Assembly: GCF_006716485.1 (NCBI RefSeq)
Contig: NZ_VFPD01000001.1
Location: forward strand, 3,144,008-3,208,007
From: Chryseobacterium aquifrigidense
GTDB lineage: Bacteria > Bacteroidota > Bacteroidia > Flavobacteriales > Weeksellaceae
Direction of reading: 5' to 3'
DNA length: 64,000 bases
Part shown: positions 26,756 to 35,486 of the stretch, piece after piece
Layout of the letters: each line of letters begins with the position of its first letter
Position numbering within the stretch: position 1 is the stretch's first letter
Position numbers and translations under genes: made by a program
The notes under the pieces: model-generated
Databases searched by the model: none
Told to the model about the DNA's origin: nothing
What the model saw: only the letters and a program-made list of their open reading frames with translations

Positions 26756-27793
26756 ATGAATGAAAAATTTAAAAAAGCAGTTATCTTTTCAGGAGGTGGA
26801 ACCAGACTGATGATTTATCTCGGGATTTTTGCTGCTCTGGAAGAACTCGATCTCAAACCAGATCTCCTGATTGCTTCCTGTGGCGGTTCATTTGCTGCTA
26901 CCATCATTAATGCATTTCCCGATCATCTTTCCCGAAAAGAATATCTACAATCAGAAGAATATTTTCACTTTGTTTCAGGTACTGTATTGACCAATCAAAA
27001 AAAACTTTCAAAAATGGGACTTTTCTCGATGAAGAAGATATTGGATAAAAGAAAAGCACCATTCATTGAAGATGTTTTCAACAGATATCTTGTTGAAATG
27101 CCTCAGGACTTATCCCAGTGTTTTCCATCTCTTAAAAACGTTCATTTTTCAAAAGAAATTCCTACTATCATTATAGGTTCTGAACTTCTTTTTACCCCAA
27201 AAGAATGTGGACAAAAGAGAAATGAAAGAAAATTATATCAAAAAGCAATCTTCACAGATCCTGAAACGGCAAAGAAAATTATCCCGGAACAAATCATCAC
27301 CAATGCTCAAAGTTTACAAAACAGCGCTGTTGAAGAATCTGTAAAAGTAATCACCAACTTTTCCTTGCTTGAAAGCACCCGGGCTTCGGTTTCCGATATG
27401 TTTTATGTAGAACCTGCATTTCTTCATGGAAAATATTTTGCTGGTGGCGCTATAGATCTTGTTCCCGCAGAAATAAGCCGACATCTGGCACAGGAGGTTA
27501 TTACCGAAAAAAAACATTCTTACAATGCTGTTGAAGAAGCACTTGTTCGTTCTGTACTTGGATTCAGTGGAAATGAAAGGCTTGCAGAAACCAACCAACT
27601 TTTATCCGGCGTGCAGATTGATACGACGAATATAAAACAGGATCTGGAAGGACATTATCTGAAAAAAGGAATTGACTGGAAAAAATATGAGGTCAGTTTT
27701 TCATTCCCTAAAAGTTATCCACAATTCGTGAAAGATATGGAAATACAATGGCAGTATGGATATGATCAAACAATGAAAAGTATTAAAAAGTGA
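26756..27793 (+). CDS. Patatin-like phospholipase family protein with atypical active site
   Basis: 345-aa cytoplasmic patatin-fold protein. The oxyanion-hole motif SGGGTR is at residues 12-17. The nucleophile elbow is GGSFA, with Ser at residue 45 (family pattern GxSxG; the last Gly is Ala). The second catalytic residue of patatins is the Asp of a D-G-G/A motif; the matching segment here reads YFAGGAIDLVP, so the usual Asp is Ala and an Asp occurs four residues later. Activity is therefore uncertain. It follows the CdsA-like gene by 7 bases and is probably cotranscribed, suggesting a role in acyl-chain hydrolysis or lipid recognition within the same pathway. Confidence 0.82.
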   Translation: MNEKFKKAVIFSGGGTRLMIYLGIFAALEELDLKPDLLIASCGGSFAATIINAFPDHLSRKEYLQSEEYFHFVSGTVLTNQKKLSKMGLFSMKKILDKRKAPFIEDVFNRYLVEMPQDLSQCFPSLKNVHFSKEIPTIIIGSELLFTPKECGQKRNERKLYQKAIFTDPETAKKIIPEQIITNAQSLQNSAVEESVKVITNFSLLESTRASVSDMFYVEPAFLHGKYFAGGAIDLVPAEISRHLAQEVITEKKHSYNAVEEALVRSVLGFSGNERLAETNQLLSGVQIDTTNIKQDLEGHYLKKGIDWKKYEVSFSFPKSYPQFVKDMEIQWQYGYDQTMKSIKK

Positions 27794-28179
27794 TGACAAA
27801 TCCTCCAACTGAAGACGGAAAGATCCCCCTTCTCCGGAGGGGTGTCAAAAATTCTTTGAATTTTTGACGGGGTGGTTTTTAACACATAATTTTAAGTTTC
27901 GGCTAAAGCCACTGGAAATGTTTTATTTTTATTTAAACGGGCTAAAGCCCGTGCCTATTGAATATCTTAGTTTTATAAATAATACTAAAACCATTAAGAA
28001 AGTTTAAGAAATAAAGTATAGTTGAGATAAATCATCCTGATTTTTAAGCTTAAAGCAAAGCTCATCTTCATATTCTAAACATCTTAAAAAAATCTTAATG
28101 TTTCAATCGTTAAAAACATTCACCCTATTTTCACTTTTAAAATCTATTTTTACATAAAATTGAAAACCACAAAACACTC
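27794..28179. repeat. Gap with three dispersed-repeat-type palindromic segments
   Basis: No gene seen in 386 bases. In order: (1) CTCCGGAG and GTCAAAAATTC-ttt-GAATTTTTGAC (27844-27868), followed by a T-run, which could end the upstream transcript; (2) GGCTAAAGCC (27901-27910) and ACGGGC-TAAA-GCCCGT (27937-27952); (3) a MITE-like stretch from 27987, listed separately. This layering of palindromes is typical of intergenic repeats in Chryseobacterium-type genomes. It splits the lipid cluster into two transcripts. Confidence 0.6.
27987..28103. repeat. MITE-like element, copy A
   Basis: Begins AAACCATTAAGAAAGTTTAAG and ends with the near-inverted CTTAAAAAAATCTTAATG, about 117 bases, non-coding. 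Its ends match those of the element at 59126-59257, while the interiors differ. Terminal inverted repeat core is C(A)TTAAGA with T-rich flanks. Confidence 0.55.
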
Positions 28180-28935
28180 ATGAACGTTTTTATTGCAGGC
28201 GGAACTTCAGGGATTGGCTACGCATTGGCCAGACATTATCTTGAGAAAGGATATTGTGTAGGAGTTTGCGGACGCAACCTGAATAAAATTCCGGAGAACA
28301 ATTACAAGAATTTAAAAGCCTTCCAAACCGATGTCTGTGATATGAATGCTGTGTTATCCACAATACAGTCTTTTCTTGTGGATAAAAACGAACTTGATAT
28401 TTTCATTAACTGCGCAGGAAGCTATACTGAAGATGTAGCAGGAAAAATTTCCTATGAAGAGGCTGAAGAGATGCTTCAAACCAATATTCTGGGAACGGTA
28501 AACTGTTTCGAGGCAGCCAGAAAGGTAATGAAGAACCAGAAAAAAGGAAATATAGCGGTAATTGCTTCTGTTTCAGGGATATTGGAATATGAAAATTCAA
28601 GTCTTTATACAAAAACAAAACGTTCAGTAATACAAATTGCCGATGCGTATTACCGGGCATTGAAACCTTTTGGAATTTCGGTTACTACCATTGCACCAGG
28701 ATATATTGATACTGAAAAACTAAGACAGCTTAATCAAAATGATTTAGGCAAAAAACCGTTTCTTACTGATGTAGAAACGGCCGTCACTGTGATCTCGGAA
28801 GCGATAGAAAAACAGAAAAAGCTTATTATTTTTCCTGTAAAAATGAAGTGGATGATGAAATCACTTTCCCTACTTCCTTCTTCTTTATTAAACATTATCA
28901 TGTTCAGAAAAGCAAAATGGATGAAAAACGACTGA
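28180..28935 (+). CDS. Short-chain dehydrogenase/reductase (SDR) family protein
   Basis: 251-aa cytoplasmic NAD(P)-dependent oxidoreductase. The nucleotide-binding motif GGTSGIG lies at residues 7-13, CAGS replaces the usual NAG motif, and the catalytic block is SVSGILEYENSSLYTKTKR with Tyr-x3-Lys. The Rossmann core is followed by TIAPGYIDTEK, the conserved PG segment after the active site. The C-terminus is basic and hydrophobic and may sit at the membrane. It overlaps the next gene by 19 bases. Together with the phosphatase and hydrolase-methyltransferase genes it suggests reduction of a keto group in a lipid-type pathway; the substrate is unknown. Confidence 0.9.
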   Translation: MNVFIAGGTSGIGYALARHYLEKGYCVGVCGRNLNKIPENNYKNLKAFQTDVCDMNAVLSTIQSFLVDKNELDIFINCAGSYTEDVAGKISYEEAEEMLQTNILGTVNCFEAARKVMKNQKKGNIAVIASVSGILEYENSSLYTKTKRSVIQIADAYYRALKPFGISVTTIAPGYIDTEKLRQLNQNDLGKKPFLTDVETAVTVISEAIEKQKKLIIFPVKMKWMMKSLSLLPSSLLNIIMFRKAKWMKND

Positions 28936-30218
28936 CCCTACTACAAAAACTGTACGCCTTAACGCTTTGTACCATTGTATTTATGATGGTTTATAATTTT
29001 GCGGCATGGTATGCTTCAAACCTGACCGGAGTCCCTTCTTTTGTTTTTGATTTCGAAAAACACATCCCATTTATTCCCTGGAGCATTATTCCTTATATGA
29101 CAAGCGGCATCTTTTTCTGCACCGTTTTTTTCTTCTGTCAAAATAGAGAAGAGCTTAAGGTTTTAACAAAAAGAATGCTCTTTGCCACTCTTGTTGCAGG
29201 AGTTTTCTTTCTCTTATTTCCTTTACAGTTTTCTTTGCTAAAACCTGAGGTCAGCAGTTCTGCGCTGGGGTATCCTTTTCAGTTTCTAAAAATATTTGAT
29301 TCTCCTTTTAATCAGGCACCATCACTACATATTGCCTATGCTTTTATTTTCTGGTCTGTTTTCAGAAATATAAAAAGAGGAAGAACCTTTTTAATGCTGT
29401 GGCTTATCCTGCTTGGAATTTCTACCTTAACGACTTATCAGCATCATTTCATTGATATCATCACCGGAGGCATTCTTGCTCATTTGAGTTTTATTATTTT
29501 TCCTTACAGAAAAAATGATTTCCTGTACAGAAATTTTCATGTAGCCAATATCTATTTTTTATCGGGATGGATTCTTATTCTAACAGCACTACTCATGAAT
29601 CAATTTGTTGGAAAAGCAGTATTGCTGCTGCTTTGGCCGGGTTTTATGATTCTTCTGATTGGGTATCATTATCAGAAAAACGACATTTTCTTTTTAAAAA
29701 ATAAAGAAGGAAATATTCCATGGTTTAAAAAGCTTTTCTATGGCCCGTATTTGTTATTATATACTCTTTTTTGGAGGTTTCTTCGGGAAAACCGAACACC
29801 TTTGGAAGTAATTCCCAGATTATATATTTCATCCAGGCCTGATCATGAAAGCCTTAAGAACTTTGAGCTTTCCCAAAAAACAATTGTTTACGATCTATCA
29901 GCCGAAATGGAAGAGCTTACCATTATAAAGAATACAACAGCCTATCATACGGTTCCGTTTCTGGACATTGGAACATTGGATATTCATGAAACCCAAAAGT
30001 TGGTTTCGGAAATTACCGAAAAACACAAACAACTTCCTCCGGATGGAAAGATTCTGATTCACTGTACCATGGGATTCACCAGAAGTTCAGTAATCGGGAT
30101 TTTAGTAATCAAAAATATTTTATCTTTACCTCTTACAGAAGCAATAACCATTATGAAAACCCACAATAAGCATGCTGTGATACCTACTTATCTGGAGGAT
30201 TTTCTGAAAAAATTTTAA
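28917..30218 (+). CDS. PAP2 phosphatase fused to dual-specificity phosphatase domain (YnbD-like)
   Basis: 433-aa inner-membrane protein. The N-terminal part (about residues 1-280) is a multi-helix PAP2-type phosphatase with the motifs APSLH and HHFIDIITGG (PSxH and HxxxD). The C-terminal part (about residues 300-433) is a cytoplasmic dual-specificity phosphatase with the complete P-loop HCTMGFTRSS (HCxxGxxR). This fusion and size match E. coli YnbD. ATG 28917 is preferred over a GTG at 28848 deeper inside the SDR gene. The two phosphatases could remove phosphate from a lipid phosphate intermediate; the reaction is not known. Confidence 0.87.
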   Translation: MDEKRLTLLQKLYALTLCTIVFMMVYNFAAWYASNLTGVPSFVFDFEKHIPFIPWSIIPYMTSGIFFCTVFFFCQNREELKVLTKRMLFATLVAGVFFLLFPLQFSLLKPEVSSSALGYPFQFLKIFDSPFNQAPSLHIAYAFIFWSVFRNIKRGRTFLMLWLILLGISTLTTYQHHFIDIITGGILAHLSFIIFPYRKNDFLYRNFHVANIYFLSGWILILTALLMNQFVGKAVLLLLWPGFMILLIGYHYQKNDIFFLKNKEGNIPWFKKLFYGPYLLLYTLFWRFLRENRTPLEVIPRLYISSRPDHESLKNFELSQKTIVYDLSAEMEELTIIKNTTAYHTVPFLDIGTLDIHETQKLVSEITEKHKQLPPDGKILIHCTMGFTRSSVIGILVIKNILSLPLTEAITIMKTHNKHAVIPTYLEDFLKKF

Positions 30219-30221
30219 CCT

Positions 30222-31922
30222 ATGAACAGTGGACATTTTAAAAGTTTTGACAACAGTGAAATTTTTTATCGAGAATGGAATTACCAGCCTCATCAGAAAA
30301 GTATCATCATGATCCACCGCGGACATGAACATTCTGAAAGACTGAATGATATTGCACAATCTACCCGGTTTTCAAAATACAATATCTTCGCATTCGACCT
30401 TAGGGGACATGGACATACAAAAACCCAGACCTCATCCGTTTTTATGGATTATGTAAGAGATCTTGATGCTTTTTCTAAATTTATCTGCTCGCAATACAAT
30501 ATAAGAACATCAGATATTTTTGTTGTAGCCAACAGTATTGGTGGTGTGATTGCATCTGCGTGGGTCCATGATTTTGCACCTCCCTTCGCAGGGATGGCAC
30601 TTCTGGCTCCTGCTTTTAAAATCAACCTCATCGTTCCTTTTGCTAATGAAATGATTACTTTAGGAACAAAACTTAAAAAAGGCCTGATTATTAAAAGCTA
30701 CGTGAAATCTAAAATGCTGACTCATGATCCTGAACAGCAGCAGGCGTATGACACCGATCCGCTGATCTCAAGATCTATTGATGCCGAACTCCTTATTGAT
30801 CTTGCAAAAGCCGGAAAACGTCTGGTAGAAGATGCTGATGCCATAGATACTCCAACTTTAATTCTGGCTGCAGAAAAAGATCATGTAGTTTTCAATAAGG
30901 AACAAAAAATATTCCATGAAAAACTGGATACGGATTTGAAACACTATGAAGTTCTCCCTGATTTTTTCCATGGTATTTTATTCGATACCGGAAAGGAAAA
31001 AGTCTATGATAAAATTGTAGATTTTGCCGACAAATGTTTCAACAGGCCTATTCAACAAGCCTCTCTTTCTGCTGACCGCTTTTCTGTAAAAGAATATCAG
31101 GATCTGCAAAATAATGTGGGGAATACCCTGAATTTTAAAATGCAGAAACTGTCTCTTGGAAAAATCGGAAAAATAAGCAATGGAATGGCTATTGGCTTAA
31201 AATATGGCTTCGATTCCGGAGCTTCCCTGGATTATGTGTACCAGAATGAGCCGAAAGGAAAATTAGGATTCGGAAAAATGATGGATAAGAATTACCTCAA
31301 CGCGATTGGCTGGAAGGGAATTCGTATCAGAAAACAGCATCTGTTACAACTTTTAGAAAAAAACATACAAACTCTGAAACACCAGGGCAGGTCTGTTAAG
31401 ATACTTGATATTGCTGGCGGAACAGGAAATTATTTGTTTGATATTAAAGAAAAGCATCCTGATGTTGAAATTGTAATCAACGAATTTGTAAAATCTAATA
31501 TTGAAATAGGAGAAAAGGTTATTAAAGAAAAGAATTATCAGAATATCAGATTTACAAACTTCGACTGTTTTGATCCACAAACCTATCAGAAATTGAATTT
31601 TGAACCTAATATTACTATTGTTTCTGGAATTCTTGAGCTTTTCGGGGATAACGAAATGGCAAGTAAAGCTATTCAGGGTGTAAATTCTATTTCTGAAGAA
31701 AATTCATACATCGTTTATACCGGACAGCCATGGCATCCTCAACTAAAAATGATTGCCTATGTATTAAATAATCATCAGAATAAAGACTGGATCATGAGAA
31801 GACGCTCACAGAAGGAACTGGACAGAATGATGGCTTTTAACCATATTCAGAAAGAAAATATGCTGATCGATGACTTTGGAATTTTTACTGTTTCTTCGGG
31901 AAAAGTGAATGTTTCAAACTAA
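30222..31922 (+). CDS. Alpha/beta hydrolase - methyltransferase fusion (YnbC-like)
   Basis: 566-aa two-domain protein. Residues about 1-280 form a serine hydrolase (monoacylglycerol-lipase-like lid family): nucleophile elbow VANSIGG (AxSxG rather than GxSxG), Asp in AEKDHVV, and His in DFFHGIL. From about residue 300 to the end is an S-adenosylmethionine-dependent methyltransferase-like domain with motif I LDIAGGTGNY and the acidic NEFVKSN strand end. The same unusual fusion defines E. coli YnbC. It starts 4 bases after the PAP2-DSP gene and ends the cluster before a strong terminator, so SDR, YnbD-like and YnbC-like genes form one transcript. Confidence 0.88.
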   Translation: MNSGHFKSFDNSEIFYREWNYQPHQKSIIMIHRGHEHSERLNDIAQSTRFSKYNIFAFDLRGHGHTKTQTSSVFMDYVRDLDAFSKFICSQYNIRTSDIFVVANSIGGVIASAWVHDFAPPFAGMALLAPAFKINLIVPFANEMITLGTKLKKGLIIKSYVKSKMLTHDPEQQQAYDTDPLISRSIDAELLIDLAKAGKRLVEDADAIDTPTLILAAEKDHVVFNKEQKIFHEKLDTDLKHYEVLPDFFHGILFDTGKEKVYDKIVDFADKCFNRPIQQASLSADRFSVKEYQDLQNNVGNTLNFKMQKLSLGKIGKISNGMAIGLKYGFDSGASLDYVYQNEPKGKLGFGKMMDKNYLNAIGWKGIRIRKQHLLQLLEKNIQTLKHQGRSVKILDIAGGTGNYLFDIKEKHPDVEIVINEFVKSNIEIGEKVIKEKNYQNIRFTNFDCFDPQTYQKLNFEPNITIVSGILELFGDNEMASKAIQGVNSISEENSYIVYTGQPWHPQLKMIAYVLNNHQNKDWIMRRRSQKELDRMMAFNHIQKENMLIDDFGIFTVSSGKVNVSN

Positions 31923-31982
31923 AAATAGTTTAGTGCTCCCGCATATTTTGCTGATAGCAAAGATTTTTTATCAGTTACAAAC

Positions 31983-32017
31983 AAAAAGGGTTTTCATTTT
32001 AGTGAAAACCCTTTTTT
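31983..32017. terminator. Bidirectional terminator, lipid cluster / yceI
   Basis: AAAAAGGGTTTTCA (31983-31996) pairs with TGAAAACCCTTTTT (32003-32016), 6-nt loop, T-run; convergent genes on both sides. Confidence 0.9.
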
Positions 32018-32035
32018 ATATTATACAACCTGCTC

Positions 32036-32605
32036 TTATTGCTTTACAAGCTCAAAGTAAGCCGTAATTTCAACATCTTTTGCAATACCTGCTCCTGACG
32101 GATCATATTTAATTCCATAATCCAGACGATTCACTGTAAATTTTGTCTGAATTCCCATTACTTCTTTTCCGTCTTTATTCTTGGTGATTCCTCCAAGTGT
32201 AACCGGAGCAGTGATCTCTTTTTCCACGCCTTTTATTGTCAGTTTCCCTTTTACGATGTAATTGTTATTCTTATCTTTTGTAACAGAAGAACTCTTAAAT
32301 TCAATAGTAGGATATTTGGCAACATCAAAAAACTCCTCACTGATAAGATGTCTGTCTCTCATGTCCACTCCGGTATTAATGGAAGGAACACTGATAGAAA
32401 AGCTTAAATCGGCATTATCCAGATTAGCACCACCTGTGGCTGCTTTTCCATCAAATTTATCAAACCTTCCCTGTACAAAGCTAATCCCCATGTGCTTGAT
32501 ATTAAAATTGACTGATGAATGCATCTGGTCTACCTGCCACGTTCCCTGTGCAAAAGCAACAATACTTACAAGCGTAAATACGAAAGATAAAAATACTTTT
32601 TTCAT
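32036..32605 (-). CDS. YceI family periplasmic protein
   Basis: 189-aa lipocalin-fold protein with a cleavable signal peptide (MKKVFLSFVFTLVSIVAFA). The YceI domain fills the rest: TWQVDQMHSSVNFNIKHMGI at the start, GRFDKFDG, MRDRHLISEEFFDVAKYPTI in the middle and the closing beta strands. Members bind long-chain isoprenoids or amphiphiles; the ligand here is unknown. Single gene, sharing a terminator with the lipid cluster. Confidence 0.93.
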   Translation of the reverse strand: MKKVFLSFVFTLVSIVAFAQGTWQVDQMHSSVNFNIKHMGISFVQGRFDKFDGKAATGGANLDNADLSFSISVPSINTGVDMRDRHLISEEFFDVAKYPTIEFKSSSVTKDKNNNYIVKGKLTIKGVEKEITAPVTLGGITKNKDGKEVMGIQTKFTVNRLDYGIKYDPSGAGIAKDVEITAYFELVKQ

Positions 32606-32743
32606 TGTAATGATATTTTACATTAATATTTTAATTAAAGAAAGCTAAGATAAGAAAGATATTCCTACCGCAGACCTATTAGTTTTTGAATATTAAATTC
32701 AATTAGATTCTGAAAAAAAAATGCTTTTTTATAACTTCGCAGT

Positions 32744-34093
32744 ATGGCAAAACTGAAAACAGCATATTTCTGTCAAAACTGCGGAACCCAGTATCCTCAA
32801 TGGCTGGGACAATGTAAAAATTGTGGAGAGTGGAATACTTTAGTAGAAGAGGTGGTAGAAAAACCTTCTCACAAAACACCTCCTTTTTCAAAAACCAAGC
32901 AACATGTCATCAATATCGTTGAAGTGGAAACCAGCGAAGAACCGAGAATTAAAACACCTTCCGAAGAACTGAACCGTGTTTTGGGAGGCGGAATTGTTTT
33001 GGGGTCTGTAACTTTGATTGGTGGCGAGCCCGGAATCGGAAAATCTACCCTTCTGCTTCAGCTTGCTTTGAAAATGAAGAAAAAAGTCTTCTATGTTTCC
33101 GGTGAAGAAAGTGCTTCTCAGATAAAAATGAGAGCGGACAGGCTAACGGATATTCAAAATCCGAACTGCTTCCTTTTCACTGAAACATCTTTAGAAAAAA
33201 TTCTTCATGAGGCCAAAAAACTGGAACCGGATTTTATGATCATTGATTCTATTCAGACGCTGCAGTCTCAGCTGATAGAAAGTTCTCCGGGAACCGTATC
33301 CCAGATCCGGGAATGTTCCAATGAGATCATCAAATATGCCAAAGAAAATAACACTCCGGTATTCCTTGTGGGACACATCACCAAAGACGGACAAATTGCC
33401 GGACCAAAGGTGCTGGAGCATATGGTGGACGTAGTTCTGAATTTTGACGGAGACCGAAATCATCTTTTCAGATTATTGAGAGCGAATAAAAACCGTTTTG
33501 GTTCTACCTCTGAAATTGGAATTTATGAAATGATTTCCCAGGGATTAAAAGAAATTAAAAATCCGTCTGAAATTCTGATCACCAAAAAATTTGAAGAGCT
33601 TTCCGGTAATTCCGTAGCAGTAACCCTTGAAGGAAACAGGCCTATGCTTCTGGAAATTCAGGCATTGGTAAGTACAGCAGTTTATGGTACTCCTCAAAGA
33701 AGCTGTACCGGTTTTGATTCCAAAAGACTGAATATGCTTTTAGCTGTCCTGGAAAAAAGAGCAGGTTTTCAATTGGGAGCGAAAGACGTCTTCCTGAATA
33801 TCACCGGAGGAATAAAGACAGATGATCCGGCACTGGATCTGGCGGTGATTGCTTCTGTTCTTTCCTCTAATGAAGATATTGCTATTTCAGAGCATTACTG
33901 CTTTGCCGGAGAAATTGGACTGAGTGGAGAAATACGCCCGGTAGCACAGATTGAGCAGAGAATTACTGAGGCTGAAAAACTGGGTTATGAGAAAATATTT
34001 GTTTCCAATCTTAATAAGATCCCGAAAAGAAAATTTGGAATCAAGATTGAAGAAGTGAGCAAGATTGAAGACTTTCATGAGAGACTGTTCTAA
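32744..34093 (+). CDS. radA: DNA repair protein RadA
   Basis: 449-aa RecA-like branch-migration ATPase acting in recombination. An N-terminal C4 zinc finger (Cys 10, 13, 24, 27) is followed by Walker A GGEPGIGKST and the diagnostic RadA motif KNRFG. The C-terminal Lon-protease-like domain contains the conserved GGIKTDDPALDLAV and GEIGLSGEIRPV stretches. The length is standard. Single gene or first of a short unit; the next gene is 131 bases away across a repeat-like spacer. Confidence 0.97.
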   Translation: MAKLKTAYFCQNCGTQYPQWLGQCKNCGEWNTLVEEVVEKPSHKTPPFSKTKQHVINIVEVETSEEPRIKTPSEELNRVLGGGIVLGSVTLIGGEPGIGKSTLLLQLALKMKKKVFYVSGEESASQIKMRADRLTDIQNPNCFLFTETSLEKILHEAKKLEPDFMIIDSIQTLQSQLIESSPGTVSQIRECSNEIIKYAKENNTPVFLVGHITKDGQIAGPKVLEHMVDVVLNFDGDRNHLFRLLRANKNRFGSTSEIGIYEMISQGLKEIKNPSEILITKKFEELSGNSVAVTLEGNRPMLLEIQALVSTAVYGTPQRSCTGFDSKRLNMLLAVLEKRAGFQLGAKDVFLNITGGIKTDDPALDLAVIASVLSSNEDIAISEHYCFAGEIGLSGEIRPVAQIEQRITEAEKLGYEKIFVSNLNKIPKRKFGIKIEEVSKIEDFHERLF

Positions 34094-34094
34094 T

Positions 34095-34185
34095 GTGAAT
34101 GGTCAATTTTGCCAGCAAGTCAATCGTCAATTGGAATGTGGATAAAAAATTCACAAGCAAAGCGGATTCACTATTCACCATTCAC
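34095..34185. repeat. Palindromic intergenic repeat after radA
   Basis: GTGAATGGT (34095-34103) and ACCATTCAC (34177-34185) are perfect inverted arms around an A/T-rich core with CAATCGTCAATTG. A further ATTCAC follows at 34195. Non-coding; looks like a dispersed intergenic repeat. Confidence 0.5.
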
Positions 34186-34224
34186 TTTTATCAAACATTC
34201 ACTTTTAATTCATACCTTTAATTT

Positions 34225-34818
34225 ATGAATTATCTGGCGCATTCTTTTCTTTCTTTTACCGACGGTCAGATCGTGGGGCAATTTCTCGAAGACTTTATCC
34301 GTAACAGAGATCGTTTCTCTTTTCCGAAAGATATTCAGGACGGAATTACCCTGCACAGGGCTATCGATACTTTTACAGACTCTCATCCAGCTATTCATGA
34401 AGCCAAAAAAGTGTTTGCCCCTTTGGTAAGACTATATGCAGGGGCATTTGTAGATGTTTCTATGGATCATTTTGTAGCCCGGGATCTTTCCCTGAATTCT
34501 CTGGCAGAATGGAAAGCGCATTCCCTTAAAGTTTACCGTGTTTTGAATGCCCATGAACAATGGCTTCCTGAAAATTTCAAAAAGATGCTTGTCAAAATGG
34601 AACAGGACGACTGGCTCTATAATTACCGTGAAGACTGGGGAATTAAATTCAGTATTCAGAATGTACTGAATAAAGCGAAATACCTGGATAAAGATATTCC
34701 TGTTTTTGAAGCTTTTTTAAAGAACAAGGATCATCTTCAGCAATGCTATGATGATTTTTTCCCTGATCTGCTGGCTCACGCAAAAGGAATCAATACGTTG
34801 CTTCAGCTAGAAAATTAA
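34225..34818 (+). CDS. Acyl carrier protein phosphodiesterase family protein (AcpH-like)
   Basis: 197-aa protein of the ACP phosphodiesterase/DUF479 family, which removes the phosphopantetheine arm from acyl carrier protein in E. coli. Conserved features are the MNYLAHSFLS start, GQFLEDFIR (family GDF motif with the Asp shifted within a similar block), the HRAIDTFTDSHP metal-binding-like motif, and DHFVARD. Cytoplasmic, no membrane segments. It stands alone between radA and a convergent DUF6702 gene. Confidence 0.9.
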   Translation: MNYLAHSFLSFTDGQIVGQFLEDFIRNRDRFSFPKDIQDGITLHRAIDTFTDSHPAIHEAKKVFAPLVRLYAGAFVDVSMDHFVARDLSLNSLAEWKAHSLKVYRVLNAHEQWLPENFKKMLVKMEQDDWLYNYREDWGIKFSIQNVLNKAKYLDKDIPVFEAFLKNKDHLQQCYDDFFPDLLAHAKGINTLLQLEN

Positions 34819-34890
34819 TAAACTTTAAATTTGTCTTATTTTATACGCTGAAATCTTTGCGTGAAATTACAATATACTAAATATATATTC

Positions 34891-35406
34891 TTAGAATTGT
34901 TTATAGAGATAGCGATTTGGATAAGTAAGTTTTTCACTGTTTCTCTGGCCGTTTACAATGATATGAACAATATTGATCTGATCATCAAAAAGATTATACA
35001 GAAAACTGACAGCAGTTTCTACTTTTTTAGGGGTGGCTACCGGTTCAGACTCAAGGAAGATATCTACAGATTCCTGGTCTTCTTCATAGCCGATATAATT
35101 TACTTTCAAAAATTTGCTGTCAGCTTTTAATTTAAAATATTCTGCACAGTATTTTTGCAGGGCATCATTCAATTTTGCTTTATATTTTTCATCGTTAAAA
35201 TGAAAAGCTCCTCCATATTTTTTTCCCAGGCCATTTTCCATGTCATCAAGAAAGAATCTTCCGGTTACTTCAAATGTTCTGGATTTTGAATTATAATTAA
35301 TTTCTACAGAACCTACATGATAGGGGTGAAAAGCTTCACTCGCTGTAAAACTCTGAAAAGTCATTATTAATACGAAAAGAAAACTCCAAAAAAACTTACC
35401 TGACAT
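34891..35406 (-). CDS. DUF6702 family exported protein
   Basis: 171-aa secreted or periplasmic protein of unknown function. Signal peptide MSGKFFWSFLFVLIMTFQSFTA, then FHPYHVGSVEINYNSKSRTF, the conserved N-terminal block of DUF6702 proteins, which in Bacteroidota commonly lie beside HupE/UreJ and M1 peptidase genes as here. Start ATG 35406 is chosen because it puts the signal peptide first; the longer frame adds a Cys-rich piece that overlaps the terminator hairpin. Function unknown. Confidence 0.78.
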   Translation of the reverse strand: MSGKFFWSFLFVLIMTFQSFTASEAFHPYHVGSVEINYNSKSRTFEVTGRFFLDDMENGLGKKYGGAFHFNDEKYKAKLNDALQKYCAEYFKLKADSKFLKVNYIGYEEDQESVDIFLESEPVATPKKVETAVSFLYNLFDDQINIVHIIVNGQRNSEKLTYPNRYLYKQF

Positions 35407-35432
35407 AAATCTTATTTTACAGCAAATATAAA

Positions 35433-35463
35433 AAAAGCAACAGTTATAGAAACTGTTGCTTTT
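35433..35463 (-). terminator. Terminator of the S8 peptidase gene
   Basis: Minus strand: AAAAGCAACAGTT stem with AACTGTTGCTTTT, followed by a T-run; lies 24 bases after the S8 peptidase stop. Confidence 0.85.
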
Positions 35464-35486
35464 CATTGAATATCATAGATGAAGAT

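Noticed and set aside
28848-28916. GTG 28848 as the start of the PAP2-phosphatase fusion
   Set aside because: It would overlap the SDR gene by 88 bases and add a Phe-rich stretch. ATG 28917 gives a normal start just before the first membrane helices.
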